Shown: positions 1 to 7,666 of the stretch, one piece after another
Layout: each line of letters starts with the position of its first letter
Position numbering within the stretch: the first letter of the stretch is position 1
NCBI GenBank assembly: GCA_015665455.1
Contig: JADFAD010000001.1
Span: 186,001 to 250,000, forward strand
Direction of reading: 5' to 3'
Length of the DNA stretch: 64,000 nt
Source: Oceanospirillaceae bacterium
GTDB taxonomy: Bacteria; Pseudomonadota; Gammaproteobacteria; Pseudomonadales; Litoribrevibacteraceae
Made by a program: the position numbers and the translations under genes
Notes under the pieces: generated by a model
Told to the model about the DNA's origin: nothing
Database searches by the model: none
Seen by the model: the letters and a program-made list of their open reading frames with translations, nothing else

Positions 1-1
1 C

Positions 2-235
2 GAAAGCTATATGCACAACGTTCCGGAAGGTTCTGAATCGCATTTTAAGATGGTTTTAGTCTCGGATAAGTTTGAAGGCAAACGTTCCGTTGCGCGTCAT
101 CAAATGGTTTACGCCGCGTTGAGTGACATTATGGATTCATTCCATGCACTTGCGTTGCATACCTATACCCCAGTTGAGTATCAAGAGATTCAAGGTGCAC
201 CTGAATCGCCTCAATGCATGGGCGGCGGCAAGTAA
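2..235 (+). CDS. bolA: BolA family protein (5' end outside the window)
   Basis: This is the C-terminal part of a BolA-family protein, a small regulator that with monothiol glutaredoxins binds or transfers iron-sulfur clusters and affects cell shape and stress responses. The reading frame is open from base 2 and the visible residues [16 protein letters not shown] match the BolA core, with the conserved His in the SESHFK segment. The internal Met at base 11 lies inside this conserved block, so it is not the start and the gene must begin before the window. The C-terminus is short and Gly-rich (MGGGK). trhO follows 32 bases downstream on the same strand. The family call is secure. Which BolA paralogue it is cannot be told from the fragment. 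Confidence 0.9.
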   Translation, partial: ESYMHNVPEGSESHFKMVLVSDKFEGKRSVARHQMVYAALSDIMDSFHALALHTYTPVEYQEIQGAPESPQCMGGGK

Positions 236-267
236 GACTGATAATTTTCTTAAAGGCTAAGTTTAGA

Positions 268-1296
268 ATGACAAATACAAGTAACAGTGAAATAAAAAAT
301 GAAGGCTCAAATCTTCAGGGCAACATTGTTGTCGCAGCAATGTACCTCTTTGTAACGTTGGATGACTATCAGGAAATAAGAGAGCCCTTAAAAGCATTCT
401 GTGATGCCCATGAAATTAAAGGGACGTTATTGCTCGCTCAGGAAGGGATTAACGGTACCGTTGCTGGAAGCAGAGAAGCAATTGATGCTTTATTAGCGTA
501 CATGAAGAAAGATGACCGCTTTGAAAACTTAGGGCATAAAGAGTCTTTTGATGAAACACAGCCTTTTGTTCGAATGAAGGTGAAGCTAAAGAAAGAAATT
601 GTCACCATGGGGATTGATGGTGTAGACCCTAACCAAGAAGTGGGTACTTACATCAAGCCTAAAGATTGGAATGCCATTATTTCTGATCCTGATGTCATTC
701 TTCTTGATACTCGTAATGATTACGAAGTAGAAGTCGGAACATTTGAATACGCTGTAGACCCTAATACGAAAATTTTCCGAGAGTTTCCTGAGTATGTTCG
801 GGAAAATGTAGATAAGAACAAGCACAAGAAAGTCGCTATGTTTTGTACTGGCGGGATTCGCTGTGAAAAAGCGTCGTCGTTCATGAAAAATGAAGGTTTT
901 GAAGAGGTTTATCATCTTGAGGGCGGAATTCTAAAGTATCTAGAAGAAGTTCCTAAAGAAGAAAGCTTATGGAAGGGTGAATGCTTTGTATTTGATAACC
1001 GAGTAACGGTTGATCATGACTTGAACAAAGGATCATACGATTTGTGTCATGCGTGTCGTTTGCCCATTACAGAAGAAGATAAGAACTCAGAACACTACGA
1101 AGAAGGGATTTCTTGTCATCATTGTTTTGATTCATTGGACGAAGAAACACGCAAACGTGCCCGTGAGCGCCAGAAGCAAATGGCTTTAGCTGAAGCAAGA
1201 GGCGAAGCTCATATCGGTATGTCAATTGATGCCCGAAAAGCTGAGAAGTTGGCTAAGAAAGAAGAGCAGCGTGCTCGCTCTCAAAAGGTTTCATAA
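268..1296 (+). CDS. trhO: tRNA uridine(34) hydroxylase, rhodanese-like
   Basis: TrhO (formerly YceA) carries out oxygen-dependent hydroxylation of U34 in tRNA anticodons, the first step to 5-carboxymethoxyuridine-type modifications. The 342-residue protein has an N-terminal UPF0176 domain and then a rhodanese domain. The loop CTGGIRCEK starts at about residue 193, whose first Cys is the expected catalytic residue. Four Cys in CHAC and CHHC pairs near residues 260-290 suggest a metal site. I chose the ATG at 268; an upstream in-frame ATG at 214 overlaps the bolA end and would add 18 residues unlike the family. No intrinsic terminator with a U-tract follows directly; a hairpin begins 17 bases after the stop. 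Confidence 0.93.
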   Translation: MTNTSNSEIKNEGSNLQGNIVVAAMYLFVTLDDYQEIREPLKAFCDAHEIKGTLLLAQEGINGTVAGSREAIDALLAYMKKDDRFENLGHKESFDETQPFVRMKVKLKKEIVTMGIDGVDPNQEVGTYIKPKDWNAIISDPDVILLDTRNDYEVEVGTFEYAVDPNTKIFREFPEYVRENVDKNKHKKVAMFCTGGIRCEKASSFMKNEGFEEVYHLEGGILKYLEEVPKEESLWKGECFVFDNRVTVDHDLNKGSYDLCHACRLPITEEDKNSEHYEEGISCHHCFDSLDEETRKRARERQKQMALAEARGEAHIGMSIDARKAEKLAKKEEQRARSQKVS

Positions 1297-1313
1297 AAAG
1301 TTCCCTAAATTCT

Positions 1314-1503
1314 GTTCTAGTAGTGAGACGCTTGTGTGGCGCACCTAGAACTAAAAAGGGCTTAGTATAGGAACAGTAGAAACATGATGTGTGTTTCGAA
1401 GTCTTTGCTAAATGTAGTTTTTGCAAAGCAGTATTAATCTTTGTGATTAATACACCCTCCTATGATGTGCCCTTTTGCCCTGCTTATGAGTAGGGCTTTT
1501 TTA
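1314..1503 (+). ncRNA. candidate structured small RNA or 3' UTR RNA downstream of trhO
   Basis: The gap between trhO and rsmE is unusually rich in nested complementarity. A hairpin pairs 1314-1320 with 1345-1351 (7 bp), with further pairs inside it. A closing stem pairs 1354-1361 with 1469-1476 (8 bp). Inside it 1367-1372 pairs with 1458-1463 (6 bp), a CTTTGC/GCAAAG hairpin spans about 1403-1427, and a perfect 9-bp hairpin pairs 1431-1439 with 1445-1453. A U-tailed terminator (1477-1503) begins right after the closing stem. I recognise no known family: it is not 6S, tmRNA, SRP RNA or RNase P RNA. No good promoter is visible, so it may be processed from the trhO transcript. The pairing was found by eye and conservation is untested. 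Confidence 0.4.
1477..1503 (+). terminator. intrinsic terminator after the trhO region
   Basis: A GCCCT/AGGGC stem (1477-1481 with 1492-1496) around a 10-base loop is followed by six or seven T residues. It would end plus-strand transcription from trhO or the candidate RNA before rsmE. Confidence 0.75.
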
Positions 1504-1557
1504 TGTCTGTTAATTTTTTATTGGATTATGTATTTCATTTTGAAAAGGACTGGTTGA

Positions 1558-2259
1558 GTGAACATCATTCTGATGACGTCTCAAGATTTTATAGATGAGA
1601 GTACGGTGAGGTTGAGTGATGAACGTGCCGAGCACATCATCCGTGTTCACCAAGCCGAGGTTGGCCGGTGTTTGAAAGTAGGCATGATCGATGGCTTGAT
1701 GGGCGAGGGTGAAGTAATAAGTATTGAAGAGGGAAGTGTTACTTTAAGGGTCTTATGTGATCAACGACCGCCCAAGAAACTTCCTTTAACCGTTGTGCTG
1801 GCTTTACCTCGGCCTAAAATGCTTCGTAGGATCATTCAAAATCTTTCGTCTCTAGGTGTCAGTAAGTTGGTACTCATTAACTCATACCGCGTTGAAAAGA
1901 GTTACTGGCAATCTCCGTTGTTAGATCAAATATCAAATTATGTGCAGCTCGGTTTGGAGCAAGCGGTTGATACTGTTCCAATGGTGGTGGAGCTTGAAAA
2001 GCGCTTTAAACCTTTTGTAGAAGATCGTTTAGCGTCCTTGGCAGAAGGAACTGTAGGGCTGGTTGCCCACCCTTACGTGTCTGGTGAGTGTCCAAGAGAT
2101 GTTCAGCAACCGCTAACATTAGCGATAGGGCCAGAAGGCGGGTTTATAGAGTATGAAGTTGAGAAGTTACAAGAGATCGGGTTTCAAGCTGTGACGCTCG
2201 GAGCGCGGATCCAAAAAGTTGAAACGGTGCTGTCTCAACTTATTGGTCGGCTTTATTGA
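1558..2259 (+). CDS. rsmE: 16S rRNA (uracil(1498)-N(3))-methyltransferase
   Basis: RsmE methylates N3 of U1498 in helix 44 of 16S rRNA within the 30S subunit, using S-adenosylmethionine. The 233-residue protein has an N-terminal PUA-like region and a C-terminal SPOUT (trefoil-knot) methyltransferase domain. The SAM-binding motif IGPEGGF sits near residue 190, followed by the LGARIQKVET segment that corresponds to LGPRILRTET in most homologues. The start is a GTG with AAAGGA nine bases upstream; no suitable ATG is near. It is slightly shorter than E. coli RsmE (243 residues). It ends in TGA, and the frame after the stop shows no RsmE similarity, so this is a normal stop. Convergent with the next gene. 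Confidence 0.92.
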   Translation: MNIILMTSQDFIDESTVRLSDERAEHIIRVHQAEVGRCLKVGMIDGLMGEGEVISIEEGSVTLRVLCDQRPPKKLPLTVVLALPRPKMLRRIIQNLSSLGVSKLVLINSYRVEKSYWQSPLLDQISNYVQLGLEQAVDTVPMVVELEKRFKPFVEDRLASLAEGTVGLVAHPYVSGECPRDVQQPLTLAIGPEGGFIEYEVEKLQEIGFQAVTLGARIQKVETVLSQLIGRLY

Positions 2260-2280
2260 TTGTTACTGTTTAGGCATGGT

Positions 2281-2826
2281 TTAAGCGCAAACTGCTACAG
2301 GTGCTTTATCTTGAATCTTTCGTAGCAATAAAGGTTGTGATTGGTTGGACTTGAGTTGAATGGTAGCTTGCTGCCATTCTTTTCGGCTAATGCCTTTGAA
2401 GCCAGGAAAAACAGCATTTAATAACGCTACTTGTTGATGCAGTGTCAGGCCGACTTGAAAGCTTTGCTTATGAATGGATAAGGCAAAAGCCGCAATTGCT
2501 GTTGCGTAATTCAGGTTTGTACATAATTCCGTATGAGGTGTTTGTAGAAACTGGCGCTGGCTAGCAAGGCCCCGAACGGTCGATGCAAGATCTGGGTTCT
2601 TTACCAAGTAGTGATCCCATATTTCACTGTGTTGTTCTTCCTTTATGTGAAATAACCCATAACTATCACCCGTTTGTTGAAATAAACTGGGGTTTCGGCT
2701 TAACCCAATGGTGGCGGCCATCATAATGAAATGTTTGGTTTGTTTTGGTAAGACAACAAAGCCTTCAATCAAACCTGTTATTGGTGTTACAACGTAGTTG
2801 TTCAGAGATTCCAGATCCATATCCAT
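2281..2826 (-). CDS. hypothetical protein, possibly lysozyme-like fold
   Basis: I do not recognise this 181-residue protein with confidence. It begins MDMDLESLNNYV, has no signal peptide and no clear membrane segment. A stretch around residues 40-70 (AATIGLSRNPSLF, then GDSYGLFHIKEEQH) and a later NYATAIAAFALSIHK resemble the layout of soluble lytic transglycosylase or lysozyme-like domains. In those, a small-residue/Gly-Leu-x-x-Ile motif follows a catalytic Glu, but the usual Glu-Ser pair is missing here. A catalytic role is therefore doubtful and the resemblance may be chance. It is transcribed alone, convergent with rsmE, with dyad-symmetric DNA about 50 bases upstream of its start. Confidence 0.6.
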   Translation of the reverse strand: MDMDLESLNNYVVTPITGLIEGFVVLPKQTKHFIMMAATIGLSRNPSLFQQTGDSYGLFHIKEEQHSEIWDHYLVKNPDLASTVRGLASQRQFLQTPHTELCTNLNYATAIAAFALSIHKQSFQVGLTLHQQVALLNAVFPGFKGISRKEWQQATIQLKSNQSQPLLLRKIQDKAPVAVCA

Positions 2827-2876
2827 AACCTTACCCTGTGATCCTTACAAATCAGGGGAGAGATAGGGGTATTAAA

Positions 2877-2903
2877 TAACTTAATTAAGTTAGTGCCCTA
2901 ACT
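2877..2903 (-). promoter_or_regulatory. overlapping perfect palindromes upstream of the 2281-2826 gene
   Basis: Bases 2877-2892 form a perfect 16-bp palindrome (TAACTTAATTAAGTTA). It overlaps a second dyad, AGTTAG / CTAACT (2888-2893 with 2898-2903) around TGCC. The arrangement lies 51-77 bases upstream of the minus-strand gene and could be an operator. No U-tract suggests termination. Function is inferred from position only. Confidence 0.35.
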
Positions 2904-2975
2904 CGTTGAAAATTCTACATAGAGTAAATTAGTTGGTTCTGAAAAATATAAAAGCGGATAAAGAGAGAAAAACCT

Positions 2976-3011
2976 AAAAAAAAGGAATGAGCCGATGAGC
3001 GGTCATTCCTT
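2976..3011 (-). terminator. intrinsic terminator of apt
   Basis: A perfect 9-bp stem, AAGGAATGA with TCATTCCTT (2982-2990 and 3003-3011), encloses a 12-base loop. On the minus strand it is followed by a run of eight T (2976-2983 read as A on the plus strand). It lies 51 bases past the apt stop codon. Confidence 0.85.
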
Positions 3012-3061
3012 GGGGATTTTAAGCGAGATTAGGAATATAAAATGGATTCACCGTTTTATTT

Positions 3062-3607
3062 TTAGCCCTCATCCTCAAAAGCACAGAGGCTATACACGCC
3101 TATCCCGATGTTTTGTAATTGCGTGGAACCGTTCAAATCAGGTAAATCGATAATTGCAGCCGCTTCCATGATTTCTGCTCCTTGTGTTTTAAGCAACGTG
3201 CTGGCAGCCATCATTGTGCCTCCGGTGGCTATAATGTCATCGACGATAAGCACTTTGTCTCCCGGTTGGCAGGAGCCTTCTTGAATTTCTACCGTGGAAG
3301 TCCCGTATTCAAGCTCATAGCTCTCTGAGATCACAGGAGGAGGCAGTTTGTCTTTTTTTCTGACTAAGATAAGCGGCTTATTCAAGTTATAGGCAAGCAC
3401 AGAACCAATGAGAAACCCTCTGCTGTCGATTGCCGCAATTCTATCTATTTCGTGGTTTAAGTAGCGTTGGGTTAATGCGTCAATAACCATTCTAAGCGGT
3501 TTAGGCTGTTGTAATAGAGGTGTTATATCTCGGAATATAACCCCTTCTTTAGGCCAGTCGTGAACCGACTTAATATTTGATTTTATATAGATTTCATCAA
3601 ATGACAT
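3062..3607 (-). CDS. apt: adenine phosphoribosyltransferase
   Basis: Apt salvages adenine by converting it with PRPP to AMP in the cytoplasm. The 181-residue length and content fit the family. The PRPP-binding signature VLIVDDIIATGGT is at residues 119-131, the N-terminal WPKEGVIFRDITPLL block is at about 18-32, and the flexible RKKDKLPPPVISESYELEYG loop lies at 83-102. The ATG start at 3607 aligns with known Apt N-termini. The gene has its own terminator downstream and is preceded by about 100 bases with a hairpin at 3646-3672, so it may be expressed separately from the repeat-protein gene upstream. Confidence 0.96.
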   Translation of the reverse strand: MSFDEIYIKSNIKSVHDWPKEGVIFRDITPLLQQPKPLRMVIDALTQRYLNHEIDRIAAIDSRGFLIGSVLAYNLNKPLILVRKKDKLPPPVISESYELEYGTSTVEIQEGSCQPGDKVLIVDDIIATGGTMMAASTLLKTQGAEIMEAAAIIDLPDLNGSTQLQNIGIGVYSLCAFEDEG

Positions 3608-3645
3608 GTTTGAATCCTTCCTGAGTTCAATACTCTAATTGAATA

Positions 3646-3672
3646 CCAGAATGGCCTTTGTTGCCAGTCTGG
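3646..3672 (-). terminator. hairpin between the repeat-protein gene and apt
   Basis: CCAGA and TGGC (3646-3650, 3652-3655) pair with GCCA and TCTGG (3663-3666, 3668-3672), with one mismatch. It lies 37 bases after the repeat-protein stop. On the minus strand no good U-tract follows, so termination is uncertain; it may instead be an apt leader structure. Confidence 0.35.
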
Positions 3673-3708
3673 TTTCCTTATTTTCAATAAAAACAAATGC
3701 TTGCTTAT

Positions 3709-5883
3709 CTATTGTTGAGGTGGTTTTTCCTCTTTGGGTGGTGGAGGCGGGGTGCGGGTTATTATTCTTTTAAGCGTTAGTTCATTCCCATCGTTATCAA
3801 TGGCGTGAACAATAATTTTGTTATCGCCGTATGCTAATGGCACTACGATAGCGAATGAGGTGTGATAAAAGAACTTACCATTGAATTGGCCCGGAATTTT
3901 ATTGCTGGTGGCATACACTTTATTGATCCCAACACCAATATCATAGGCTTGACCTCGTAGTCGAATTTCCTCTGTTTGTGTGTCAACTGAATCTCCGTTA
4001 CTGCCTGAGAGCTCCAGCGCGGGCTGTAAATCATCAGGGAAGCTTTTGGGGTCGTTAGGATCAGAATCAAAGGCTTCTTCTACATCGTTGGCGAATAAAT
4101 CCCCATCGCGGTCGATATCCTTGTTATCTCCAATCCCATCGTCGTCGAGGTCAGCCCATTCAGTTCTGTCGTTAGGAAACAGGTCGGTTCCATTGTCATA
4201 GCCATCGCCATCGCGATCTGTATCAAGGCTGTCAGGAATGCCGTCTCCGTCCATATCTGGTGGGGTGCTGGTCGGGTCATTAGGGTCCGTACCGACTTGA
4301 ACCTCGTAATGGTTATCCACTTTATCTCCATCACGGTCAGAGTCGGAGTTGTCTCCAATACCGTCCATATCCATATCTGCCCATTCGGTTGGATCGTACG
4401 GAAAGAGATCAAGCGGGTTCTCGTAACCATCGCCATCAATGTCAGGGTCTAAGCTATTTGGAATGCCATCTTTATCAATGTCTGGTGGTGTGTCATTTGG
4501 ATCGTTTGGATCCGTACCCACTCGTTCCTCGTAGTGATTGGATATACCGTCGCCATCACGATCTTTATCTGAATTATCACCGATACCATCTTGATCAAGG
4601 TCAGACCATTCCTTACTGTTTCTTTGGAAGGCGTCTTTTTCATTTAAGTATCCATCATTATCCATGTCGGGATCGAGAGCATCAGGAATACCATCAAAAT
4701 CGAAATCAGGCGGAACACTTTCAGGGTCGTTTGGATCAGTGCCTAACTGCAGCTCGTATTCATTGCTGATGTTATCACCGTCTCGTTCAGGATCTGCGTT
4801 GTCCCCGATGCCATCCTTGTCTATGTCTGACCATTCTTTCGGGTCAAATGGAAACGCATCCTGATCATTTAAATGACCGTCGTTGTCGATGTCAGGATCG
4901 CTGTTGTCTCCTATGCCATCTTTATCAAAATCAGCCCATTCTTTTGGATCTGTCGGGAATACGTCAACATTGTTGGCGTAGCCATCGCCGTCTTTGTCTG
5001 AATCATTTTGGTCGGGAATACCGTCACCGTCGGTATCTAAGCAGAACTCAGGATCATCAGGAAAGGCATCTTCATCATTTAAGCAGCCATCACCGTCACG
5101 ATCGTTATCAATGGAATCAGGAATACCATCGCCATCAGAGTCTACAGGGACACTGTTGGGATCATTAGGGTCTGTACCTACTTGCTCTTCGTAATGATTG
5201 GCAATGCCGTCATTGTCTCGGTCGGGATCGGAATTATCTCCAATCCCATCGCCATCGAGGTCAGCCCACTCTTTGGCATCCATAGGAAAGACATCGTCAG
5301 CGTTTAAGTAGCCATCATTGTCTATGTCGTCATCGAGCGCGTCAGGAATGCCATCATTATCCGTGTCTCGGGGGAAACTGTTTGGATCATAGGGATTTGT
5401 TTTTAGTTGACGTTCGATTTTATCGCTGAAACCATCGCCATCTTTTTCTAAATCTGCATTATCACCAATACCATCTTGATCTATGTCTCCCCATTCTCGA
5501 TTATCCCTTGGAAACTTATCGAGTAAGTTATTTACTCTGTCTCCATCCATGTCGACATCAATCTCATCCGGAAGCCCGTCTTTGTCCAGATCCGAGGGTG
5601 TGCTGTTAGGATTACGAGGGTCTTTGCGTGTCTGCAGTTCGTAATGGTTGTCAATTCCGTCACCATCCATGTCGATATCTCGATGGTCAGGAATACCGTC
5701 GCCATCCATGTCTGGCGCGTGGTTAGCGGCCAAGTGAATCGAATTGGAATTAAGGCGAATGTTTACGAAGGGGTTATCTGAAAGCAACAAGGGAGCCGCG
5801 ATGGCAACCGAAAGAGAGCAGGCAGAAGCGAGTATAAGTGTTTTACGTTTAAATGGCAGGCTAGGCATTGTTATACATAACAT
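3709..5883 (-). CDS. secreted protein with tandem thrombospondin type 3-like calcium-binding repeats
   Basis: A 724-residue protein dominated by DxDxDGxxD units, the calcium-ligand loops of thrombospondin type 3 repeats. A basic N-terminus and hydrophobic segment (about residues 12-35) look like a signal peptide. Residues 58-617 are the repeats, arranged in a longer period of roughly 75-80 residues: DGDGIPD units, then FPxDxxEWxDxDxDGIGDN, then NHYExQxGTDPNDP. The C-terminal domain (618-710) resembles bacterial Ig-like modules, with PLAYGDNKIIVHAIDNDGN near its end, and is followed by a Pro-rich tail. Only two Cys occur in the mature protein, at residues 267 and 281 in one repeat. An in-frame ATG five codons in is an equally possible start. 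A surface or matrix role is inferred; no anchor motif is seen. Confidence 0.85.
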   Translation of the reverse strand: MLCITMPSLPFKRKTLILASACSLSVAIAAPLLLSDNPFVNIRLNSNSIHLAANHAPDMDGDGIPDHRDIDMDGDGIDNHYELQTRKDPRNPNSTPSDLDKDGLPDEIDVDMDGDRVNNLLDKFPRDNREWGDIDQDGIGDNADLEKDGDGFSDKIERQLKTNPYDPNSFPRDTDNDGIPDALDDDIDNDGYLNADDVFPMDAKEWADLDGDGIGDNSDPDRDNDGIANHYEEQVGTDPNDPNSVPVDSDGDGIPDSIDNDRDGDGCLNDEDAFPDDPEFCLDTDGDGIPDQNDSDKDGDGYANNVDVFPTDPKEWADFDKDGIGDNSDPDIDNDGHLNDQDAFPFDPKEWSDIDKDGIGDNADPERDGDNISNEYELQLGTDPNDPESVPPDFDFDGIPDALDPDMDNDGYLNEKDAFQRNSKEWSDLDQDGIGDNSDKDRDGDGISNHYEERVGTDPNDPNDTPPDIDKDGIPNSLDPDIDGDGYENPLDLFPYDPTEWADMDMDGIGDNSDSDRDGDKVDNHYEVQVGTDPNDPTSTPPDMDGDGIPDSLDTDRDGDGYDNGTDLFPNDRTEWADLDDDGIGDNKDIDRDGDLFANDVEEAFDSDPNDPKSFPDDLQPALELSGSNGDSVDTQTEEIRLRGQAYDIGVGINKVYATSNKIPGQFNGKFFYHTSFAIVVPLAYGDNKIIVHAIDNDGNELTLKRIITRTPPPPPKEEKPPQQ
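4033..5712 (-). repeat. coding tandem repeat region (TSP3-like units)
   Basis: This DNA encodes residues 58-617 of the secreted repeat protein. Units encoding DGDGIPD, DGIGDN and GTDPNDP recur with variation. The DNA copies are diverged rather than identical, so the array looks old and not freshly expanded. The other reading frames also stay open here because of the repetitive GAT-rich codons; those are not genes. Confidence 0.8.
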
Positions 5884-6092
5884 ATTGTTTTGTTGTTAAT
5901 TAGGATTCTACTGGAGCAAATCTTTTAATGGAATTAAACATGTAAAAGTTTGTCTATGAGTTCACGGCGAATCGACTTGTCTATATGGTTAATGTGCCAA
6001 TTTTTAACATGAGCCCATTAAAACCAATTGTTAAATGATATTCAGCCGTTTAGGATGGTATTTCTTACGCATTTCATTGAGATTAATTAATA

Positions 6093-6797
6093 ATGTTTAA
6101 ACCTACAAAACTAGCCATATTATTAACATCTGCAGTTGCTTTAGCCGCTTGTGGAGAAAAAGAAGAAGTAGAACTTAAGACAGAACAAGACAAAGTTAGC
6201 TATGGCATTGGCTACAATGTTGGATCTGGTATGCGCCAGGAAGGTCTGGAAGAAATGAATGTTGAAGCCATTGCACTTGGTCTTCAGGATTCTCTTGCGG
6301 ATAAAGAACGCCGCTTAACCATGGAAGAGCTAACCGCTGCTTTTAATGACGTTCGTGCTCGTCAGCAAGATAAAATGCAGGCATTGAATGACGAGAACGC
6401 TCGTTTAGGTCAGGACTTCTTAACAAAGAATGCTGAGCGTGAAGCTATTACCACATTAGAAAGTGGTTTGCAGTACGAAGTATTAAAATCAGGTGAAGAA
6501 GGTGCTAAGTCACCAGCGCTTTCAGATATGGTTACAACGCACTATCACGGTACATTGGTAGACGGTACTGTTTTTGACAGCTCTGTTGATCGTGGTCAGC
6601 CTGCGACTTTCCCTGTTGGCGGAGTTATCAAGGGGTGGATCGAAGCCCTTCAGATGATGAAAGTGGGTGATAAGTGGAAGCTATACGTACCATCGGATTT
6701 AGCGTATGGGTCACAAAGCCCTAGCCCTAAGATTCCGGCTAATTCTGCTTTGATTTTTGAAGTTGAACTTATCAGCATTAAAAATGAAGATTCTTAA
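6093..6797 (+). CDS. FKBP-type peptidyl-prolyl cis-trans isomerase, lipoprotein
   Basis: A Mip/FkpA-type prolyl isomerase that helps proteins fold in the periplasm. The N-terminus ends in the lipobox LAAC with Cys20, so the protein should be lipidated; the following GEKEE gives no Asp at +2, which favours the outer membrane. Residues 30-125 form the alpha-helical dimerisation region typical of Mip/FkpA (VSYGIGYNVG, later KMQALNDENARLGQDF). Residues 140-230 are the FKBP domain, with TTHYHGTLVDGTVFDSS, PVGGVIKGWIEALQMM and the ending IFEVELISI. The 234-residue length is usual. It is transcribed alone with its own terminator and diverges from the repeat-protein gene. A second, shorter FKBP lies at 57988. 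Confidence 0.92.
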   Translation: MFKPTKLAILLTSAVALAACGEKEEVELKTEQDKVSYGIGYNVGSGMRQEGLEEMNVEAIALGLQDSLADKERRLTMEELTAAFNDVRARQQDKMQALNDENARLGQDFLTKNAEREAITTLESGLQYEVLKSGEEGAKSPALSDMVTTHYHGTLVDGTVFDSSVDRGQPATFPVGGVIKGWIEALQMMKVGDKWKLYVPSDLAYGSQSPSPKIPANSALIFEVELISIKNEDS

Positions 6798-6834
6798 TCG
6801 AATATACTTGTTATTGGTCTATACCGATTAGAAC

Positions 6835-6861
6835 AAAGCCCGATTTGGTCGGGCTTTTTTA
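6835..6861 (+). terminator. intrinsic terminator after the FKBP lipoprotein gene
   Basis: A perfect 9-bp stem AAAGCCCGA / TCGGGCTTT around TTTGG is followed by further T residues. It lies 38 bases after the stop codon. Confidence 0.92.
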
Positions 6862-7070
6862 TGCCTGAAATTAAATGCTTTTAATGAAGCTTGAAGGCGA
6901 TACGAAGAGTATGTTGAATCACGAGCGTTGCTAAGTGTGGTTTGTGTTTGGTCGGTAAAAATAAAGTTATATTTATTATTATCAGTGGAATCTTCAAGCG
7001 TTTATTGTTGAACTCAAGATTCAACTGCTAGGCTTAAAAGTAATTTAATCTTTAGGTCTGGCTATACACG

Positions 7071-7481
7071 ATGAATGATAAGTCTCGCGAAGTGGATGCT
7101 TACACTCAGCACGTTATGGGTAATATCCCTGCTGATGTTTTTAAAACCCTCAATATAGTTCAAATACACGCATTAGAAAAAGCAATCAGTACTAATGCCC
7201 CATACCGAAAGCATCCTGTCGATTTAAGAGGAACAGTGAGCTTCTTTTTTATTCGGTTTTACTTTGTAATCTTACTTGGTCGTGATCGGCGTGATGTTAT
7301 TAGAAACAAAGAGGAGGCTCGTAAATTACAGGCGAAGTCTATCAGCATTATGACCTTTCTTTACGCTGTGATCTGCATGGCTTTACCCGTTATTTTCTTA
7401 CTTCTGTATATCGTTAAATCGTGGGCGGGCATTGATATTTTTCCGGACCATCATTTGTCTGATTTTATTGGTATTGATTAA
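7071..7481 (+). CDS. small membrane protein of unknown function
   Basis: A 136-residue protein I cannot assign to a function. An N-terminal soluble part (residues 1-50) ends in APYRKHPVDLRGT. A hydrophobic segment with aromatic residues follows (FFFIRFYFVILLG, about 58-70), then a charged patch (RDRRDVIRNKEEARK), and a longer membrane helix (about 93-117). The layout suggests two membrane segments with a basic cytoplasmic loop. The ATG at 7071 follows an A/T-rich leader without a strong ribosome site. It sits alone between the FKBP lipoprotein gene and metY on the same strand. The dense, non-repetitive hydrophobic design argues that it is a real gene. Confidence 0.65.
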   Translation: MNDKSREVDAYTQHVMGNIPADVFKTLNIVQIHALEKAISTNAPYRKHPVDLRGTVSFFFIRFYFVILLGRDRRDVIRNKEEARKLQAKSISIMTFLYAVICMALPVIFLLLYIVKSWAGIDIFPDHHLSDFIGID

Positions 7482-7602
7482 CCTGTGGGGAGGAAATGAG
7501 GAGGGGTAGCGTAACTTATTATTACTTAAGTACTTTCTCTTTTTGATCTTTGTCTTGAATTGCTTGTCAGTTAATTGTTTTTGCCTCTATGATACGGGTC
7601 AA

Positions 7603-7639
7603 TCAAAAAACCATACAAGTAGTTAAGATTGTTTTTTGA
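7603..7639 (+). promoter_or_regulatory. inverted repeat in the metY leader
   Basis: TCAAAAAAC (7603-7611) is exactly complementary to GTTTTTTGA (7631-7639) across a 19-base loop, and ends 27 bases before the metY start codon. The right arm carries a T run, so it could act as a weak attenuator or as an operator. It does not match the conserved core of a SAM riboswitch. Confidence 0.3.
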
Positions 7640-7666
7640 AACACCATAAAGATCTTGGGGAAGATA

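Noticed and set aside
3843..5194. Several open frames on both strands inside the repeat-protein gene
   Set aside because: They arise from the GAT/GAC-rich repeat codons read in other frames; none has a plausible start, domain or composition.
3709..5883. CRISPR-like array from the regular repeats
   Set aside because: Repeats are coding, diverged and without uniform spacers; no Cas genes are present.
7603..7660. SAM riboswitch before metY
   Set aside because: The leader is short and lacks the conserved multi-stem core; only one inverted repeat is present.
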